From positions 100,447-164,446 of the IMG/VR virus record IMGVR_UViG_3300031772_000002: a stretch of DNA of 64,000 nt, one strand, 5' to 3'. Made by a program: the position numbers and the translations under genes. Positions within the stretch are counted from its first letter, which is position 1. Each line of letters begins with the position of its first letter. The notes beneath the pieces were generated by a model. It did not search any database, was not told the DNA's origin, and was given only the letters and a program-made list of their open reading frames with translations. Shown here piece after piece: positions 53,151-61,697 of this stretch. The DNA is from a virus.

Positions 53151-53471
53151 TTAATTTTTTTTTTTTTTAAATCTTTTCTTGTCAATTTTAAATTTATTCA
53201 TATCCACCTTAAATCTTTCTTTGTTCCACTCACTTTTTTCTTCTTCTCTTAAATTTTTGAGTTCAATATTCCAACCCTGTGTGTGAGAAATAGGCCCATT
53301 AGATAAACATATAGGAGAAGAAGAACCTTTTGGCTCGGCTCTAGTAATATCCGAACTCAATAAAATACTGGCATCACAAGGACATATAGTTTGAGAAGAT
53401 TCCATTGGAGTAGACAAAGTATATATCTTATTTTTACAATCTTCATTAAATTGTAATTTTTTCTTTATCAT
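53151..53471 (-). CDS. Hypothetical protein between RNA copies
   Basis: 106 aa behind AGGAGTGGT. N-terminal half Ser/Pro/Cys-rich ('STPMESSQTICPCDASILLS'), C-terminal half strongly basic and helical ('ERFKVDMNKFKIDKKRFKKK'). The basic tail suggests RNA or DNA binding, interesting because the gene is flanked by copies D and B of the structured element. No homology recognised. Confidence 0.55.
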   Translation of the reverse strand: MIKKKLQFNEDCKNKIYTLSTPMESSQTICPCDASILLSSDITRAEPKGSSSPICLSNGPISHTQGWNIELKNLREEEKSEWNKERFKVDMNKFKIDKKRFKKKKN

Positions 53472-53520
53472 ACCACTCCTAAATCATAAGTGTCTAAGTA
53501 ACTGATAATAAATATTTTCT

Positions 53521-53670
53521 ATAACTAAATTTAGAATCGTTGATAACAACGATATAAATACAATTCTGGTACAATAAACTTTGTAGCCTTTCCCAAAGGC
53601 ATAAAAGTTTATTGCGAAAAGAATTGTTTATACTTACCTATAAAAGGTTGAGGAGAAACTCCTCATAGTA
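53521..53670. ncRNA. Structured element, copy B
   Basis: Leader ATAACTAAATTTAGA. P1 ATCGTT/AACGAT (53536-53553). P2 outer ACAATTCT/AGAATTGT (53560-53567 / 53620-53628, one residue offset), inner CAATAAACTTT/AAAGTTTATTG (53572-53582 / 53604-53614) with an apical GCCTTT/AAAGGC stem. P3 ACCT/AGGT (53636-53648). P4 TGAGGAG-AAA-CTCCTCA (53649-53665). P4 is identical to copy A, while P2 is different in sequence and still paired. Confidence 0.7.
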
Positions 53671-53692
53671 TATTCGCTTAAAGAAAATTATT

Positions 53693-53860
53693 TATAACTA
53701 ATTAGAATCGTTTTTATATAACGATTTTAAAATTTTCGTTGTGCAAAAATTTTGGATGCCATTCGTGATGTAACCAGAATGGCTACAAAATTTTTGCGAC
53801 TGAGAAAATTTTTGACTTATCTTTAAAAAAGATTGTGGAGAAACTCCACACAGTCAATCT
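53693..53860. ncRNA. Structured element, copy C
   Basis: Leader ATAACTAATTAGAATCG. P1 AATCGTT/AACGATT (53706-53726). P2 outer AAAATTTTC/GAAAATTTT (53729-53737 / 53804-53812), inner GCAAAAATTTTG/CAAAATTTTTGC (53743-53754 / 53786-53797) with apical GCCATTC/GAATGGC. P3 ATCTTT/AAAGAT (53819-53833). P4 TGTGGAG-AAA-CTCCACA (53834-53850): relative to copies A and B an A-T pair in the stem is changed on both sides, a compensatory change. Confidence 0.7.
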
Positions 53861-53868
53861 CTTATAAA

Positions 53869-54960
53869 TTATATATTTTTCTTTTCCAATTCTCCTGATA
53901 GTAATTTTACAGCTTCATCAATCGATGATTTGTTTTCTTTTTTTATTTTATTTACCGGCAACTCATCATCACCAATTATTTTATCTGCATCAATACCAAA
54001 TTCTATTGCAGAATTTTTTCCCATTTCAATATCATCATCGCTTCCATCTATATCAGTAATATTGGTTAAACCTAACAATTCCTCTTCAACATTACCAATT
54101 AAAGAAAAAGATTCGGATGAATTTATTACATTTGAATTTTTTGCATTGAATTCTATACCCCTTTTAATAGGGTCCATTATCATAGTTATACACTCAGGAG
54201 TAGGAGAAATTTCTGTTATAAAAACATCTTTACCTCCTGATTTTATTTTTTTATGTACCATAAATAATTTTATTCCAAAAAATCCTTCAAATGGAAATTC
54301 TTTTTGTGCTTCTCTTTTTTTTACAATATAAGCTACTTTTAATAATTCAAACAATTGAAGAAGACTTGACTCTATCCCCATAATAGAATTTATAGATCTT
54401 GTTTCAAATCTATAAGGATTTGGACTAAAATCTATTGTAGGAAAACACTTAAACATTCCTTGTTGTTTACATGCCTTTGATTTAAAATCAGGACATTCTT
54501 TATATAAACATCCCTTTTTACCATCAAACTCCCTACTGATCCATTTTCTATTTCCACCACTATCAAACGTTAAGTATTTAGCTTCAGTTCCTTTTCCATG
54601 GCTCTTACATATTAAACCATCTGATGAAGAAAACATAGATAAAGAACTATCCCACATTTCATCTATACTCTTATATAGACATACAATTTCTATTCTCCTT
54701 GGAGTCTTACTATTATTATTAATTTTCTCCAAAGCTTCCTGCACTTCTTTATTAAGAATCCAATCTCTTGTTACAATCGTATTCGATCCAACTCTTTTTG
54801 TATTTGTAACTTCTTTTAGCATTCTAAAATATCCTGCAGGTTTTGGATAATTATTATTATTTGGCGGTTCGTTAGGCATGAACCCAGTAGAAATTTTTCC
54901 ACCATATTTTATTATCATGTTAGGAATTTTTTCATCCATATGAGTTAATCCAATTATCAT
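53869..54960 (-). CDS. Recombination-directionality-factor-like / metal-binding phage protein
   Basis: 363 aa behind AAAGGAAAATA. Central cysteine set Cys151, Cys156, Cys164, Cys172 ('GCLYKECPDFKSKACKQQG') followed by 'NPYRFETRSINSIMGIESSL' is the pattern of phage proteins annotated 'recombination directionality factor-like' or 'hydrolase/metal-binding', usually encoded near SSB and recombination genes. The N-terminus 'IIGLTHMDEKIPNMIIKYGG' also fits (family members start with a short beta segment and a KGG/YGG motif). Acidic C-terminal 80 residues. Lies one gene from the SSB-like protein, supporting a replication/recombination role. Confidence 0.6.
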   Translation of the reverse strand: MIIGLTHMDEKIPNMIIKYGGKISTGFMPNEPPNNNNYPKPAGYFRMLKEVTNTKRVGSNTIVTRDWILNKEVQEALEKINNNSKTPRRIEIVCLYKSIDEMWDSSLSMFSSSDGLICKSHGKGTEAKYLTFDSGGNRKWISREFDGKKGCLYKECPDFKSKACKQQGMFKCFPTIDFSPNPYRFETRSINSIMGIESSLLQLFELLKVAYIVKKREAQKEFPFEGFFGIKLFMVHKKIKSGGKDVFITEISPTPECITMIMDPIKRGIEFNAKNSNVINSSESFSLIGNVEEELLGLTNITDIDGSDDDIEMGKNSAIEFGIDADKIIGDDELPVNKIKKENKSSIDEAVKLLSGELEKKNI

Positions 54961-54986
54961 TATTTTCCTTTCTTAATTAAAAAACT

Positions 54987-55005
54987 CCCCACCGTTAAAG
55001 TGGGG
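54987..55005. repeat. IS200/IS605-end-like hairpin
   Basis: CCCCAC-CGTTAAA-GTGGGG followed by AAGTCAAACACTTTC. GC-rich, in the short gap between two genes. The 3' flank GAAGTCAA parallels GATGTCAA of the complete IS right end. Could also act as a weak terminator, though no T-run follows on the - strand. Confidence 0.5.
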
Positions 55006-55026
55006 AAGTCAAACACTTTCAAAAAT

Positions 55027-55752
55027 TTAAAAAGGTTCTGTTGCTATAACATCATCATCAACAACCCCTGAAGGCCCAATCCCTATAACTGGATCGATAT
55101 CAGATTCCTGAAAATCCATACCTTTATCAACAACACTAATAGGAACAGTATTAGACTGAGATTTATCATTCGCTAATGCCATTCTAATAGAACCTCCATT
55201 AACTTGTACCTTTGGTGAATTGTTATACCATCCATCAATAATATCTACCATTACTTCATTTTTCATAATGTGATCTTTAGTAATGGTAAATTTTCCATTT
55301 TCATTTATATATGAAAATGTTAATTCTTTAATAGTTTTTTGAGGATTAGATAAATCCAAATCCTTACATCCAGTTAAAGCAAACAGTTGAGGCTTTACCA
55401 TTTTTGCAGTATTTAAATACAATTCATTTGACGAACCTTCTCTTGGAACTAAAGCAAGATTATGTAAAATTGTAGATCCCTGCGAAACTGTATCTGTAGA
55501 ATCAACAGTTTCTAACATTATAGTTAAAATAAGTGAACCTTTCTTGGGTGACACGTATAACTTTGGATAAATAATCAATTGCTCATTTTTTAGAGCAATA
55601 AAGTTTTTAACCCTCATTCTGTACTTACCTGAAATTGTAAGACGAACATTTTGTGTCGAGCTGGCGATACTAAAAGATGTACTTATTTTTTCAACATCTT
55701 CTTTAGTCTGCCTTCCGTAGAAATCCTGAATTAACCTATCATTCTCTTGCAT
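55027..55752 (-). CDS. Single-stranded-DNA-binding-like protein
   Basis: 241 aa behind GAAGGGGTTTGT. Residues about 35-185 are beta-rich ('VRLTISGKYRMRVKNFIAL', 'GSLILTIMLETVDSTD', 'IKELTFSYINENGKFTI'), an OB-fold-compatible layout. The C-terminus is 'GVVDDDVIATEPF': an acidic stretch ending in Pro-Phe, the hallmark tip by which SSB proteins dock partners. Neighbouring RDF-like, nuclease and primase genes fit. The fold is inferred, not demonstrated; DUF669-type proteins are an alternative. Confidence 0.6.
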   Translation of the reverse strand: MQENDRLIQDFYGRQTKEDVEKISTSFSIASSTQNVRLTISGKYRMRVKNFIALKNEQLIIYPKLYVSPKKGSLILTIMLETVDSTDTVSQGSTILHNLALVPREGSSNELYLNTAKMVKPQLFALTGCKDLDLSNPQKTIKELTFSYINENGKFTITKDHIMKNEVMVDIIDGWYNNSPKVQVNGGSIRMALANDKSQSNTVPISVVDKGMDFQESDIDPVIGIGPSGVVDDDVIATEPF

Positions 55753-55823
55753 ACAAACCCCTTCTTTGATTAAATGATTAAACTACACACTATTATTATT
55801 CCAATAAAATTCAATCAATAACA

Positions 55824-56111
55824 TTACACATAAATGTGTCTTTCAAAAAATTCAATCGGATTTATCTCTTTTATACTATCAACTTTTATCAAAATACCAG
55901 ATTCATATTCAATATAATCACTATCTGTTTGTTGATAATACGTATCCTCTTCAAACCATTCATGAGAAATTTTATCTGCTTTTTTTTCAGCATCATTAAT
56001 ATCATCAGCTTGAACAATAACATCAATATATGTTTCCTGTTCTCCATATATTTCTTTAATAACAATAAGAAAATATTTTAATTCTGGATTGTAGATATTT
56101 ATTTTTTCCAT
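55824..56111 (-). CDS. Hypothetical acidic protein
   Basis: 95 aa behind AAAGGAAATTC. 'PELKYFLIVIKEIYGEQETY' then 'VIVQADDINDAEKKADKISH': beta strand, beta strand, helix, i.e. a small alpha/beta domain, with acidic loops. No assigned function. Possibly part of the replication operon running from 61.7 kb down to 53.9 kb. Confidence 0.6.
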   Translation of the reverse strand: MEKINIYNPELKYFLIVIKEIYGEQETYIDVIVQADDINDAEKKADKISHEWFEEDTYYQQTDSDYIEYESGILIKVDSIKEINPIEFFERHIYV

Positions 56112-56127
56112 GAATTTCCTTTCTAAA

Positions 56128-56502
56128 TTAACTATAAATTTTTTTAAAATTCAATTCATTAAGTTTTTTATTAAATTTTTCTTTAAAAATTTTAAAACAA
56201 AAAATATTTCCTAAACAAATTTTTGAATTTTCCAATTCATCTTTATCCATTTTAAGTATTTTTTCAATTAAAATTATTGTTTTTTTCATAAAGAATATAT
56301 TTTTTTCAATATCATTGTTAAAATTAGAAATTATTATATTATTTTTACTTTTTTCTTCACTTTCTTCAATAAAATTTATTAATTTTTCTACACTAAAATC
56401 TACTAAATTAGAAAGATTTTCCATATTTAAATCCATAGCGCATACTAAACAAAAACTATAATTAATTTTTTCATGATTATAAATACATTTTAATTCATTC
56501 AT
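56128..56502 (-). CDS. Hypothetical protein with N-terminal Cys/His cluster
   Basis: 124 aa from ATG 56502 (AAAGGAAATAAAAAA upstream); a longer start at 56550 would overlap the neighbour. 'MNELKCIYNHEKINYSFCLV' followed by 'CAMDLN' gives a C...H...CxxC arrangement that could hold zinc. The remainder is helical and Lys/Asn/Ile-rich. Function unknown. Confidence 0.5.
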   Translation of the reverse strand: MNELKCIYNHEKINYSFCLVCAMDLNMENLSNLVDFSVEKLINFIEESEEKSKNNIIISNFNNDIEKNIFFMKKTIILIEKILKMDKDELENSKICLGNIFCFKIFKEKFNKKLNELNFKKIYS

Positions 56503-56534
56503 TTTTTTTATTTCCTTTATTTTTGAATTATTTT

Positions 56535-57080
56535 TTATAATAAATACCAAAAATTATCAATATAATTTATTTGTCTTTTTTTTGGATAATCTAATATTTT
56601 TTTTAAAAACTCAACATCTTCCTTTTCTTTATTAATCGAATCTGTGATAAGATTTTTAATTATATCACCAAACTCTTCCTTTATATTTATATAAGAACAA
56701 CAATTTGTTTTGTAAGATATACTAACTATAGTATAAAAATTAAACAAAAATTCTTTTTTTTTCTCAAGTTCAAATATATATATAGGTATATTAATTCCAT
56801 GCAATTTTGGAGCAAGTTGTTCAATCTTAGTATAAATATCCTGAATACACTGACCTTCTATAAAAACCTCATGTATCTTTGGATATAATTTGCCAATTTT
56901 ATGTATTTTCCCCGGTTCATATTTCACTACAGTAGGCAGTATTGGCTTCCTTTTAATTATTAATCGAATCAATTCTGTGATAGTATTTTTGATTATATCA
57001 CCAAATTTTTTCTTTGTATTGATATATGTTAATTCTAATTGTTTAGGTACAAAATCAATTCCACATTTCCATATTTTCAT
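56535..57080 (-). CDS. Hypothetical protein with internal duplication
   Basis: 181 aa behind TTAGGAGATTTTA. A motif is present twice: 'KKFGDIIKNTITELIR' (residues about 24-39) and 'EEFGDIIKNLITDSIN' (about 132-147), each preceded by a Tyr-Ile-Asn strand ('LTYINTKK', 'CSYINIKE'). So the protein looks like two diverged copies of a roughly 70-residue beta-helix unit. No function recognised. Confidence 0.55.
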   Translation of the reverse strand: MKIWKCGIDFVPKQLELTYINTKKKFGDIIKNTITELIRLIIKRKPILPTVVKYEPGKIHKIGKLYPKIHEVFIEGQCIQDIYTKIEQLAPKLHGINIPIYIFELEKKKEFLFNFYTIVSISYKTNCCSYINIKEEFGDIIKNLITDSINKEKEDVEFLKKILDYPKKRQINYIDNFWYLL

Positions 57081-57104
57081 TAAAATCTCCTAACAAGAAT
57101 AAAA

Positions 57105-57830
57105 TTAAAAAGGAACTTCATCATCTTCAAAATTAGTTGAACATTCAATAGTTTCAAATTTATTAATATATTCAGATACATTAATTTTTTTTAAAACTGG
57201 AAAATTCCATAACTCATATTCAACTACAATTGGATCTAATCTTCTTTGATAAGAAATTTCATCTCCAAATTCATTAATAAAAACAGAATCAATATAATTA
57301 TCAAATCCGTATAATACTTTGATTGGATATTTATCAAATCCTAATTGTTTAGGATTAAATATTTTTAATTTATTCATAAGTTCTAAAGGAATGGCTTTAA
57401 CATTATACAAATTTAAAAGTTCATCTTTTGATAGTCTTAATTTTTTAATCATATACATTTTAAACCAATCAACATTTATAATATTTATTTCTTTAATTGG
57501 TAACGAATGTATAATCAAAAATTTTAACATGTCTTTATTATTATCAAAAAAATTATTGAGATAATCGATTTTATTATTTTCAATAGATTTAAATCTTTCT
57601 AAAAATAAAGAATATTGATCCTTTAAATTATTAATTTTTGTACATTCATTTAAACTTATTAAAGCGTTTAAATGATTTTCTACAATTTTAGTAATTCTAT
57701 TATTCCAATCAATTTTTTCATCTTTTTTAATTTTATTTGATATTAAATATATCATTTTAAAATCCCTTAAAGCTTTAACAATAAGATTTAAAGATTGAAT
57801 TTTCATAAGAATTGAAAAAATTTCACGCAT
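57105..57830 (-). CDS. Hypothetical protein, first gene after the AT-rich region
   Basis: 241 aa behind CAGGACAATTT. Helical N-terminal half ('LMKIQSLNLIVKALRDFKMI', 'WNNRITKIVENHLNALISLN') and an alpha/beta C-terminal part ('KYPIKVLYGFDNYIDSVFIN'). Ends 'NFEDDEVPF', an acidic tail with terminal Pro-Phe reminiscent of SSB tips and of proteins that bind the same partners. It sits directly downstream of the 28-bp repeat motif in the non-coding region. Confidence 0.55.
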   Translation of the reverse strand: MREIFSILMKIQSLNLIVKALRDFKMIYLISNKIKKDEKIDWNNRITKIVENHLNALISLNECTKINNLKDQYSLFLERFKSIENNKIDYLNNFFDNNKDMLKFLIIHSLPIKEINIINVDWFKMYMIKKLRLSKDELLNLYNVKAIPLELMNKLKIFNPKQLGFDKYPIKVLYGFDNYIDSVFINEFGDEISYQRRLDPIVVEYELWNFPVLKKINVSEYINKFETIECSTNFEDDEVPF

Positions 57831-58598
57831 AAATTGTCCTGATAATAATTGTTTATATTGTTTGTGAACAAAGTTATCTTTTTTTAAAAAATATAACTAC
57901 AAAAAAATATTACTAATATCACTTAATATAACTAATTATATGAATAATTTATCAATAATATAACTTATTATATAACTAATTTATTCAATATTTTCCTGAT
58001 TTAAAAAGATAACAATGTTTATAAACAATATTGACTTTACAAAATGTTGTTCTAAAAAATACTAGAAATTTTATAAAAAAGTATTGTTTATAAACATTGT
58101 TATCTTTTTTTATTTTTATCACAAATTATAGTAATATCAAGAATATTACAGGTATATAACTACTTTTAGTTATAAAAAATGAATTATTTTTTTTTTTTAA
58201 GGTTATAAAATTTTGTAACCTGTATATATATACGTCCCAATATATTTTTTTTTTTACTTATAAGTTATTAATTTAATTATATTTATAATTTAAATGTTGA
58301 AAATATACTTTTTTTTCAATTTCACTATATATATACACACTTCATCTCATCTATCTCATCTTAAACTTTTATGTTATTATAGAGAGTAAGAATTAATGAT
58401 TTTTAATAGATGAATAAGATGAGATAGATATATATATATATATATAAATAAATAATATATATATATATATAATATGTAAGTCATCTATGAAAATCAATGA
58501 GTTACGAATTTATTTTTTCTATAATTATTCTATACTTATTATTAATAAATTATAACTATATAAATATCAATAAGTTACATTATAATACATATTTTTTT
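57831..58598. promoter_or_regulatory. AT-rich non-coding region, candidate origin or regulatory hub
   Basis: 768 nt without a credible gene. It contains a 28-bp perfect inverted repeat (58003-58030 / 58082-58109) whose core TGTTTATAAACA is itself palindromic. A diverged third copy lies at 57853-57883, 23 nt before a start codon. There is also a 15-bp inverted repeat (ATCTATCTCATCTTA, 58349-58363 / 58415-58429), repeated TATAACTWATT blocks near 57,935-57,985, and AT dinucleotide runs at 58430-58475. Repeated palindromes plus very AT-rich sequence beside a primase-helicase gene fit a replication origin or an early control region. Confidence 0.5.
58003..58109. repeat. 28-bp perfect inverted repeat
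   Basis: Left arm 58003-58030 begins AAAAAGATAACAATG; right arm 58082-58109 ends CATTGTTATCTTTTT. Arms are exact reverse complements, separated by 51 nt. The arm core TGTTTATAAACA is a 12-bp palindrome, so each arm could bind a dimeric protein. The related sequence at 57853-57883 has TGTTTGTGAACA in the same frame of flanking bases (GTTATCTTTTTT). Confidence 0.9.
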
Positions 58599-61500
58599 TT
58601 AATCAATATCCTCATCATCATTTTGTTCTTTGTTTGAAACAATTGTATCAATTGGAATTGTTATTGCCTTTTCTGCATTAGATTTTTTTATAAATATTAT
58701 TAATTTATCTTCTGCTCCAGGCAATCTTTTTAAAATATGTTTCCAATTTCGTGACCATGGAGTATTTGATAATATTTTAGCTAGTTGTATATTAGAATTA
58801 GAAATTGCCAATTTTATTATTCCTTCATAAAGTCTTATTCCATTTCTACGTAAAATATTATCATATTCACATTCATGGGTTCCTTTAGAGTTTAAAGATT
58901 CTAACATTATACTTGAACCTTTTGATTTATTCTCATTTATAGATTTATAAAAATCAATATTTTTAATAATAATTTCTCCGATTGAAAGATTTTTATTATC
59001 TAAATATTCATGAACTGGTAACAAGGTATGCAAAATATGATTTAATAATTTAAATTCATCTTTGCTTTCATTTTCATTTTCATTTTCATTTTCATATTCA
59101 TTAAATTTTAAACTTTTAATCCATGATTTTGCATGATCATACGAAATATAGTCATAATATTTTAAAATATAATAACTCACAAGAAGTGTTCCTAATTGAT
59201 CTCCACCTCTTTTGCTTCCATATAATTCTGCAATGATATCGCTTAAAATCTTTTGATATTTTAAAATTAATGGTATTAACTGTTTCATTGTTTTTTCTAA
59301 TCCAATAATAAATTCATCAGTTAAAGTTTCTTTAACTTCTTTTATAAGTTTTTCAAAATTGGATTTGCTTTTCTTTTCTTCAATCAAACTTAAAATACTG
59401 AATCTTGATACATCAGCTTTAAGTAATTGCATAACCCCAATACTCGCAAAGCAGAATGATGATTTTATAGAAAAAGAAGAAGCAATCCCTCCTTTTGTTC
59501 CTTTAACAATGCTAGATTCATCATCAGAACTTGCCTGACGAGCTAACTCTATAATTCTTTGAATATTATTTTGTGAACTATAACTTTCCCCTTCAGCTTC
59601 ATCAAATAAAACGGGTCTAGCATCATGTTTTAATGTTTGACGAATACCAGCTTCAGTACTATTTGAAGTAACATGAAGGCACGTATTGCCTACTATTTTT
59701 TTAATGATATTATCTATTATCCAGGTTTTTCCTACACCAGAAGATCCTGTAATTTGAATATGAGCTCTCCATGGAAGTATTCCACATAAGTTTGCCGTAA
59801 TTGTCCATCCAAAACATAGTATTGCATCTATAGAACTTTCCCATGGCAACAACTCAAATATTTCTATTAATTTTTTACATTCATCTATTGGTAAAGGATC
59901 TATTCTTTTAGTTAATTCATTCAATTTTTTATTATAATTTGTTGATGCTTCGTATATATATTCTGATTTAAAATCATCAGATAAAAATATTTCTTCTTTA
60001 TAAATTTTTTCTTCTTCATCAAATTCAAGGCATATAATATTTTTTACACCATCAAATGTTACAATCCTTTTATTATCAAAATATGTTCCAACTCCACGGA
60101 TCCTGTTAAGTGTAAAATATCCTTTACTATGACATCTTTTAATTAATTCATTTACAATGAATTTCCAGCATGGGCCATCTTCGTTTCCACAATATTCCTG
60201 AAACCATTCAAGTGGGGCTAATTGTAAAAGATGTAATGCTTTATGTTTCTCAGGAGTTAGATCAACGACTTGTTTTTTTATTTTAGAATAATAAAAATAC
60301 ACATCATTATTAAATCCCAAACAATTAAATGGAAACTCTAATCCTGATTTTGGTTTTAAATTATGATCTAAGTTAGAATCTGAATAAGTAAATAGTTCTA
60401 ATTTTTTCTGTTCAGATTCTTGTTTTATAGTTTCATAATTTTTAATAACGTATACCGGGGTATCATCTATTAATTTTTTAAATCTTTCTCCTGCAGTTTC
60501 ATTAAATCCATTTTTAAATAAAAAATCAGTTAGATCTTTTTCTGATCTTTTGGTCTTTCTTACCAAATTAACTTCAAATTCTTTAATTAACGACGGATCA
60601 AGACCGTAAGGATTGGTATCTGATTTATCCAAGTTTATTATCTTTATGTCTTTTGTATATTTATAAATATTAAAAGCAAGTTCTTTTGAACTTTCGTATC
60701 CTGTTTTATCTGAATCAGATACAATAACAATAGTTTTATCTTTAAAAATTTTAGAAACATTTGGTCCAAAAATCTTATCGATATCAGTATTTTTTTCAGA
60801 ACCTAACGAAACAGCATTCTTAAACCCATGTGCTATAGCACAATACATGTCAGGTTCACCTGAACATATCATCAAAGGATTATTATAAAAATTTTTGTAT
60901 AATGAAAAACATCTTCCCTTTCCTTTATGAAGAACTGACCATTTATATGCCAGATTGCCACTTAAAGGGTTGTAGACCTTAAAATTTACCAGATCGTCTT
61001 TTTCATTAGTCATAGGGAAGATAAACTGTTGCTTGCCTTTAAGCCCTATCCTAAGCTCTTTAATCATGTCTACAGTAATTCTTCTGGTTTCATATAAATA
61101 ATTAATCATTTCATCAGAGTTAAGAAGATTTTTAACATAAACATTTAATTCATTTATAATAAATTCTTGAGATTCATTATTTACTATTGCCTCTACATCT
61201 GGCGGCAATATATATTCTTCATTACCATTTTCTGAATTTAAACGTTTAACTGTAGCATGAAGTTCTTTTAATTGATCGCAGTACTTATCCATGTTAGGAT
61301 CTTCTGCGTTAGTAGAAAAATTAACATAATTTGAAACGTTTAATTTAAGAAAATCGATTATAAAATCTGAATAATGTTCGCCAAAAGATCTATTTTTTAA
61401 GTACTCTTTCCAGTAAGACTGAAAATTTCCTTTAATTCCACAAGCGTGACAATAAAACATTCCGGTTTTATTGTCTACAGTCAGGGAGGCGTTTGAATCA

Positions 61501-61667
61501 GCACCGTCAGAATGTCCTCCCGGATTTATACAAAAGAAATTTTTGTTAGCTTTAGATTGTTTCCAACCTAAATTTTTATATATTTCATGATACCGATTTT
61601 CCATTTGCATTCCAGCCAATGAAAAAAGAATTTTTAACTGAGGTTTACCCAGTATATATTTATGCAT
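58599..61667 (-). CDS. Primase-helicase (zinc finger, TOPRIM, SF3-like ATPase)
   Basis: 1022 aa behind TAGGATTTTT. CHC2-type zinc site Cys46, His52, Cys73, Cys76 ('CINPGGHSDG', 'FYCHACGIKG'). TOPRIM: Glu271 ('ICSGEPDMYCAIAHG') and Asp318/Asp320 ('IVIVSDSDKTGYES'). ATPase: Walker A 'ITGSSGVGKTWI' (Lys647), Walker B 'PVLFDEAEGES' (686-695), a D5/DUF927-like organisation. An acidic Asn-Glu repeat ('NENENENESKDEF') sits near residue 870. Role: primer synthesis coupled to unwinding at the phage fork. No DNA polymerase is in the window. Confidence 0.9.
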   Translation of the reverse strand: MHKYILGKPQLKILFSLAGMQMENRYHEIYKNLGWKQSKANKNFFCINPGGHSDGADSNASLTVDNKTGMFYCHACGIKGNFQSYWKEYLKNRSFGEHYSDFIIDFLKLNVSNYVNFSTNAEDPNMDKYCDQLKELHATVKRLNSENGNEEYILPPDVEAIVNNESQEFIINELNVYVKNLLNSDEMINYLYETRRITVDMIKELRIGLKGKQQFIFPMTNEKDDLVNFKVYNPLSGNLAYKWSVLHKGKGRCFSLYKNFYNNPLMICSGEPDMYCAIAHGFKNAVSLGSEKNTDIDKIFGPNVSKIFKDKTIVIVSDSDKTGYESSKELAFNIYKYTKDIKIINLDKSDTNPYGLDPSLIKEFEVNLVRKTKRSEKDLTDFLFKNGFNETAGERFKKLIDDTPVYVIKNYETIKQESEQKKLELFTYSDSNLDHNLKPKSGLEFPFNCLGFNNDVYFYYSKIKKQVVDLTPEKHKALHLLQLAPLEWFQEYCGNEDGPCWKFIVNELIKRCHSKGYFTLNRIRGVGTYFDNKRIVTFDGVKNIICLEFDEEEKIYKEEIFLSDDFKSEYIYEASTNYNKKLNELTKRIDPLPIDECKKLIEIFELLPWESSIDAILCFGWTITANLCGILPWRAHIQITGSSGVGKTWIIDNIIKKIVGNTCLHVTSNSTEAGIRQTLKHDARPVLFDEAEGESYSSQNNIQRIIELARQASSDDESSIVKGTKGGIASSFSIKSSFCFASIGVMQLLKADVSRFSILSLIEEKKSKSNFEKLIKEVKETLTDEFIIGLEKTMKQLIPLILKYQKILSDIIAELYGSKRGGDQLGTLLVSYYILKYYDYISYDHAKSWIKSLKFNEYENENENENESKDEFKLLNHILHTLLPVHEYLDNKNLSIGEIIIKNIDFYKSINENKSKGSSIMLESLNSKGTHECEYDNILRRNGIRLYEGIIKLAISNSNIQLAKILSNTPWSRNWKHILKRLPGAEDKLIIFIKKSNAEKAITIPIDTIVSNKEQNDDEDID

Positions 61668-61697
61668 AAAAATCCTATCTGTAAAATTTTTTTTAAT

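Noticed and set aside
52090-53860. Integron attC sites as the explanation of the repeated hairpins between tiny genes
   Set aside because: attC sites need RYYYAAC/GTTRRRY ends and a single folded palindrome; these have four hairpins in series and none of those ends.
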